Positions 58,901 through 64,000 of a DNA stretch of 64,000 nt are shown one piece after another (position 1 is the first letter of the stretch; the number at the start of each line of letters is the position of its first letter). The DNA lies in contig NC_016131.3 of assembly GCF_000005505.3 (NCBI RefSeq), forward strand, positions 39,532,855-39,596,854, in the 5' to 3' direction. The stretch is from Brachypodium distachyon (lineage: Eukaryota > Streptophyta > Magnoliopsida > Poales > Poaceae). The position numbers were made by a program, and so were the translations under genes. The notes under the pieces were generated by a model. That model saw only the letters and a list, made by a program, of their open reading frames with translations. It made no database searches and was not told where the DNA came from.

Positions 58901-59443
58901 AGCTCTTCTGTTGAATTCCTCACGGTGAGGTCCGCCTTCCTTGCGAGCAATCTTGAACTTTCCCAGCTTGGTAACCGAAAAATACAAGTTGGCACTCTCC
59001 GCTTCCTTCGTTCTTCTCCGAATCTCAGTGGCCAACACACGAGAGTGCTTGCAGATTATGTGCTGGAGACAGTGCTTTCTCTTCATTCTAGTCTCCTCTT
59101 CCACATCTTCTTCTGAAGAATAGAAGACAAGGATTTCTTCAGCAGTGGGAGCAGGCACGTCCTTGAACTTCTTCACCTTCTCCTTCTTCTCTGCCTTGGG
59201 CTTAGACGCCACTTTCTTTCCACGACTGGGCAATACTTCACCAGGCCGTGGGGAGTTGATGGCATATTTCAGGTGCACACCAGGAGAGGGTGTCACTCTC
59301 AGAGGCACAGGGTCCACAATTTCTTCATCTGAGTCTTCAATGTTTACTCTGGGAGAAACCGGCGGTCAGGGCTCAGGCGTTGAGTCAAACTGGTACCGTT
59401 CTTCTCTGTCAGAGTCATTGCTGGAGCGGGTTGAGTCAGACAT
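55922..59443 (-). pseudogene. Third (envelope-like position) ORF of SIRE-type element, broken
   Basis: Several minus-strand frames line up into one former long ORF. The likely start is ATG at 59443; after 25 codons an in-frame TGA (59368-59366) interrupts it. Reading on in the same frame gives the 473-residue segment ending at 57896, with a Lys/Glu/Ala-rich coiled coil (about 58100-58450). Then come frames 57899-57705, 57632-56820 (acidic tract DPSDQSDPDSSSDEKEEEKE) and 56857-55922 (ELILQFYATFGRKVCRLEDN; ends near a Gln-rich coiled coil). The last break coincides with a short repeated GTTCGCCATCAAT at about 56864 and 56898. Proteins in this position are often called envelope-like, but no signal peptide or fusion feature is visible here. 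Function unknown. Confidence 0.75.
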
Positions 59444-59451
59444 GGTGACAC

Positions 59452-60029
59452 CTGTGAAGTAGAGGATACGAAGAATAGGCAAGAAGTACACAAATTCTCA
59501 GCAACAAAACGATTTTGACAAAGGGTTTTTAGTTCAAGAAGATTTACTACGTTTGTGAAGAATGACAGCTCTGTTCTTCAACAAAGACAGCTACACAGAT
59601 TTAAACTGTAAAACTATTAGACCTTCAATCTAGATCTGTTAGGTAGAACTTCGAAAATAAGGATCACATCAATCTACGCAAACATAGCGATCTACAGGAG
59701 TGAGAATTCATCTAATGAAGATTTGAAGTGTATCGAGGATGAGCTTGGTGAAGAACAGAGAAATCACCGAAACCCTAACCGCAAAGTCCTAACTCGGCGA
59801 GAGCGATCAATCTACTGCAGCAAACGAGGATTTTAGATGCGTTTGCTACATGGAATCGATCTAAGAAGGGAAAAACGACGCTTGCCTGGAATTCCCAACT
59901 TGAATCGATGTAGAACAGCGACGGTGCTGAAGATCCGAGCTTGAAGAATGTGTCCGGGCGTTGTCGGGGAGGAGGAGGTCGCGAGAGCGGTGGATTTTGG
60001 GGGCTGAGGGGTGGAACTCCTTATATAGG
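59452..60029 (-). promoter_or_regulatory. Promoter/UTR-intron-like leader of the third ORF
   Basis: On the minus strand: TATA box CTATATAAGG (60029-60022), then a CT-rich leader, then a GC-type donor CCAG/GCAAGC at about 59888, and an acceptor with pyrimidine tract (CTCTACTTCACAG/GTGTCACC) ending 8 bp before the ATG at 59443. This looks like a gene promoter with a leader intron placed inside the retroelement. Confidence 0.45.
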
Positions 60030-60561
60030 GAGGTGAAAAAGGAGGATCTTACCAGTATTTTTTTATCCCAAATTTTCCGTTAGGATTTCCCGTACGGTTT
60101 AAATTTCCTTAGGGATAAGATTTTACCGTTCGGAAAGATTCGTGAAGACTACAGCTAAAACGGAGATTCCGTTGAAGTTGTATTCTTCAGAACTTTGAAG
60201 ACTGTCGGTTTTACAGAAAACAAAACTCACTTTTGAAGAATGAAAATTCTTGCATCACCGACAAAGATTTCGACGATACTTGAATTAAGATGAACAGACT
60301 TTGTGTACAAACAAGAAATAGATAAGATAGATAGGTTCTAAGGTGTCCTTAAGTTTCATTTTCATCTGTCAGCAAGAGGCAACAACAGTGAAGAACAACT
60401 GTGTAGATGAATTTGAAGAAAGAGACAAATAACAGGCTTCTAAACCTACTGAAGACAAACGAAAAACGAAGAACAGATAGCACAACTGAGGAATAGGAAA
60501 GCTGAAGACAATGCAGGTGAAGTAAACGTGAATGCAAGAGTATTCACAAGTATGCAAGTCT

Positions 60562-60985
60562 TCAAGCGACATTCCGGGAATCCAAGATGTTTAATTCACT
60601 CCTCAGCTCACAGAATCTGATTTTGTCAAGTAATTTGGTGAAGATATCTGTGAGTTGTTTGTCTGTCCTCACGTGGTTTAGACTAATTTCTCCTTTGGAC
60701 ACATGATTTCTAAGGAAATGGTGTTGAATGTCAATGTGCTTCGTGCGAGAATGTTGGACAGGATTGTTGGCAATTTTTATAGCGCTCTCATTCTCACACA
60801 GAAGAGGAATGGCATCCACTGAGATCCTGAAGTTTTTGAGAGTTTGTCTCATCCAGAGAAGTTGGGCACAACAACTACCTGCTGAAACATATTCTGCTTC
60901 AGCCGTCGACAAAGCAACAGAGTTTTGCTTCTTTGAAGACCAACTTACTAAGGATCTTCCGAGGAATTGGCAAGTGCCGGAAGTG
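60562..60985 (-). pseudogene. SIRE-type copia RNase H, 5' end cut by insertion
   Basis: From the insertion joint the frame reads TSGTCQFLGRSLVSWSSKKQ, NSVALSTAEAEYVSAGSCCA ... HSRTKHIDIQHHFLRNHVSK and ends DSRNVA. Two acidic positions differ from the family: CENESAI where CDNESAI is usual, and FLRNH where FLRDH is usual. Without its N-terminal Asp-bearing strand, lost upstream of the insertion, it cannot be active here. Confidence 0.88.
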
Positions 60986-60988
60986 GAT

Positions 60989-63900
60989 TGAAGCGACCGC
61001 CCCCATATACGGGTTCGATCTCTGTGCTTTAGTGCTAGTCCCTGGATCGACTCACTAGCACACACAGTTTCAAGATGTAATATCATAGAACAAAGGTCTC
61101 AATATTACAACGAATCGTCCAGAATTTAAAAGATACTTACAACTCGCATAACCTCACGGGTTAGCTGGAAATAAAACAACTGTTTAGCAGCGGAAAGCGA
61201 AAGATACAAGGGCACATCAACACCACGGTGAGAGCGTGTTGGAATGTAAGCCCGTAACCCAAACAAGCAGAACGTTCATCTTACTCGTCGTCGGAGCTTC
61301 CTGCATCATTAAACGATGCAGCCACTAGGGTCAATACATTGAATGTATTGGCAAGATTCACTAGCAGTTATACCAGAGCCTATCAAGTATATGCATAATG
61401 TGGCAAAGTGGGGTTCAAGCTATTTGCATAAAAGCTTTGTCATTGAATCCTATCTTTTAATCAAATAGAATTTTATCACTATTGGACATGGGGTAGACAC
61501 ACCCATGCTCCTATTATCCTAGAGCACATTGATGTGGATTCATCAAGTGCTCCTACCCTGTTCAAACATTCATTTTATTTACGAAGTTAGAATGAGTGAG
61601 ACTTTCCTTACAACTCCACATCTAGTTGCTCAGATTGTCCATTGCCGGGGACACAGCTAAGTACTTAGTTTTGACGCTCTCGAGAGTTTGTACACATTCT
61701 CCACAAGAAACCGACGTGTTAATCCCTTGCTGTCCTCAGGGTAGAGTAGCAACGGCATCGATTAATTCCCTAAACCACGAGAGAATCACGCTCCCCCTAC
61801 ACGGCTACCTTAGTACAATTCTTCAGGTTTAGGTTCATACAACTTACTCTTGTCTCGCCAGAGCCCATATAGCATTGTGGTTGTACTAGAAGCTTCTAAA
61901 TAAGAAACTAGTCCAGTCTCGGTAACCCCAGGTGTCCACATTTGCAACGTAGGCGCTCCCCGAATCCACGGGAGAGGCGTCCATGGACGATCCATTCCTA
62001 AATCCACAGGAACTCGACTCAGAGGGACCCAAAGAAATGGACCTGACGCCGCTAATCCTCAAAATCTTCAAAGCAGCCCACCCAGGACGGTTCATTTAAT
62101 TAATTGTTTTGCCTTACATCTAGCAAAACATTTCATATCGCCAAAGGCATAACAATATCATAATGTAGTTATCTCCCCCACGATACTACCATAGCCTAGC
62201 ATTCAACTACAATCGATGGCAATTTTGGTAGCAAGGTAATGGCGAGGGTCAACTATACTACCTGGGATTTATAGCTAGTATAGAAGTACGAGTAATATTC
62301 CTGATGCATCTAATAAAACATCTAGTGCATAGTAAAAATATTTAGGAGAATGATCAAAGTGAACTTGCCTTGTCCAAGGTTGTGGTAGTTCTCGTACTCT
62401 TCGCAACAACAAGGATTACACTCCACACAATCTAAAATAAAAGAAACATACACACAATAAACACAACATTCAATACAAAAGCCATGCCATGATGATGCAC
62501 GCAAGGGTTACTTCCAACGTACAAAGTTTCGTTTCTGTTTTGAAAAGTTTTTCAAACGATTTGGACACACTATACAACATCAAGTGATAATTAATATGCA
62601 TAATACAAGGATAGGGTTTAAAACAAAAGATTGTGCGCTTTTGCAACATAGTGCAATATTTAACTTGTATGCCATGATTATGCACAAAATAATTTCTTTT
62701 CTGGTCCTAATGGACAAAGAACAAGTTTAACTAATTTTACAGTAAGATAACATGTTCAAAACTATTTTGAAACAATTCATTTGAAATTTAAACCATATTC
62801 AACCATTCTGTAAATAGCTTCTGTCTAAGTTGTTCAAAACTGAAATTAAACAGTGCCAAAATATACTACACGTTGCGACGATTCCAGAAAGGTGTGGATC
62901 ACAATTTTTGGACAAACGGTTTGAAAGATATGAGGTTTTGAAGTTGTAGGGTCTTTTCTGCAAAAGTGCATTATCTAATTCGGCCGAAATAAAACAAAAA
63001 TAAAAATAAAAAGATTCTGCCATGTGGCATGGCGGGATTGGCCCGGGGCTAGGTCGCTGGACGGCGGCGGCGGCGGGCGGCGCAGGCGGCGTGGGTTGGC
63101 GGCCGGAGGCGGAGCGGCGCGAGCGGGTCGCGCGGGGCGGCGGCGCGGCGGAGGGCGCGGGCGCGGGCGGCGCGGAGGCGGCGCGCGTGCGGTGCGAGGC
63201 GGCGGCGCGAGCGACGGGCGGCGGCAGGCTCGCAGGGCAGCTCGCGGGCGCGGGCGCGGGCACGGGTTGCGCGGAGCGCGGGGCGCGGGCAGGCGGCCGG
63301 AGGCGCGCGCGGCGGGGCGGGAGAGGGAGCGGCGCGCGCGGCTCGGGGCGGCGGCGCACAGGCGTGGGCTCGGGAGCGGACGGCGGCCGGCGCCGGAGAA
63401 GATGGCCGGCGCGGGGCGGAGCGCGGCGGCGGCGGCCAAACTCAAAAGCAAGCGCGTCACGGCCTTCGCGCTGGAGAGAGGAAGAAGGGGAGAGGGTTGG
63501 CGCAGGCGGAACCTCACCGGAACGACAGCAAAACGTGAAGAACGGCGACGTCCGTGAATAACTTCGGCGAGAAATTAAATCCTAACCGAAGCGAAATTGG
63601 GCGAGCGGTTTGGGGGAATTGGTAGAGGAGTTCGGCCGCTTCGATATGACACGCGGGGTTTCGGATTTGGTGGTTAGTGCGCGAAGAAATCGGAACGGAA
63701 TCGTGAGCGACTCGGAGTCGTTCGTGGCCGGGCTTCTCGGGCAGGCGGTTTGGGGAAGAAGGGTGGCTGAGCCGGTCGGTCCGGTCCGGTTCGGCCGGTT
63801 TTCCTCGGTTTTTCTTTTTCTTTTATCTATTTTCTGTTTTTGAACCTCAAAATTAATTCGAAGCTCCAAATCACTCCAAATAAAATGCAACAAAATTTGT

Positions 63901-64000
63901 AAAACCATATTTTCATATGATCTAACTTTTGGAACAATAATTTTCTCAAAATAAAATATTTAAAAATACATTTGCCTATAAAATGGCTTTTAGGCTCTTA
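60989..64000 (-). mobile_element. Second copy of the giant LTR, inverted, runs off the window
   Basis: Begins TGAAGCGACCGCCCCC, the reverse complement of the right end at 45690. Shared blocks in order include AGATCGAACCC, GATGTAATAT, CAATACATTCAATGTATTG, the AGCAACGGCATC stretch and the ACCACGAGAGAATCAC region. The left flank TGGAT (60984-60988) would be the target duplication. It contains a very GC-rich block (63025-63560). The missing end lies outside the window, so I cannot say whether it is a solo LTR or part of a full LARD. Confidence 0.85.
63025..63560. other. GGC-rich block open in many frames
   Basis: Simple-sequence-like GGCGGC/GCGCGG text gives long Arg/Ala/Gly/Pro-rich frames on both strands at once (for example 62975-63517 - and 63022-63561 +). 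This is composition, not coding. It could be a CpG-rich promoter part of the LTR. Confidence 0.7.

Larger units (their letters stand above)
54236..60988 (-). mobile_element. SIRE/Maximus-type copia element, minus strand, 3' part
   Basis: Read on the minus strand: RNase H (60985-60562), spacer, long third ORF (about 59443-55922), polypurine tract (55385-55371), 3' LTR (55370-54236). The upstream pol genes are separated by an inserted giant LTR at 60989 and lie outside the window. A third ORF between pol and the 3' LTR is the hallmark of the SIRE/Maximus lineage. Confidence 0.85.

Noticed and set aside
57247..59462. Plus-strand ORFs rich in Ser/Phe/Leu opposite the SIRE third ORF
   Set aside because: They are complements of the Lys/Glu-rich coding strand and show the expected shadow composition.
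62799..63561. Long overlapping ORFs on both strands (up to 186 aa)
   Set aside because: They arise from a GGC/GCG-rich block open in several frames at once and have only Arg/Ala/Gly/Pro-rich composition.
1..64000. tRNA, rRNA or organelle-derived segments
   Set aside because: I looked for GGTTCGA-type T-loops with matching arms and for rRNA core motifs by eye; the few T-loop-like words (for example in the giant LTR ends) lacked cloverleaf pairing.

Overview
The window looks like nuclear DNA of a grass, most likely a Pooideae cereal or relative. The evidence is plant-type split genes (a PHO1 phosphate exporter, a PPR protein, an SD2-5-type lectin receptor kinase, a grass-expanded DUF4220/DUF594 gene), many Stowaway-type MITEs with CTCCCTCCG-like ends and TA target duplications, and nested LTR retrotransposons of cereal types. 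No prokaryotic, organellar, CRISPR or viral gene set was seen.

Layout. 0-8.4 kb is a small gene island: an apparently intact 14-exon PHO1 homologue (+, 1157-5299), the last exons of an unrecognised gene (-, 5529-6169) and an intronless PPR gene (-, 6319-8331). 8.6-17.2 kb is MITE-rich: an Ac/Ds-like hAT relic, a 374-bp MITE, a near-perfect 31-bp hairpin, a large foldback element, several Stowaways and two copies of one Stowaway family in opposite orientation. 17.2-19.3 kb holds a DUF4220-DUF594 gene split by a 28-bp tandem duplication. 20-30 kb is mostly non-coding: a Tourist-like MITE, a dispersed 330-bp duplication, a LINE 3' fragment and a ~120-bp tandem array. 30.6-34.1 kb is an intact SD2-5-type receptor kinase gene (-) with a predicted 5'UTR intron.

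From 36.6 kb to the end the DNA is nested retroelements. A defective Ty1/copia element (36642-46246, TSD TTTAG) has a giant solo LTR (LARD/Sukkula-like, 40077-45690, TSD GTTTA) inside its 3' LTR, and that contains a second solo copia-type LTR (41330-42658, TSD GGTTG). Next is a decayed coding-like block (47.0-48.07 kb), then a defective Ty3/gypsy element of Tat-like type (from 48074) with antisense ORFs and a short repeat array in its 3' part. It is cut by a SIRE/Maximus-type copia element on the minus strand (54236 onward), whose RNase H gene is in turn cut at 60989 by a second, inverted copy of the giant LTR that runs off the window.

The host genes are not an operon or pathway. PHO1 (phosphate export), the kinase (cell-surface signalling) and the PPR protein (organelle RNA processing) are simply neighbours. 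I found no convincing new biological system. The most informative signals are the three-level nesting with all three target duplications readable, the single-event disruption of the DUF4220 gene, and a promoter-, UTR- and intron-like signature upstream of the SIRE element's third ORF.
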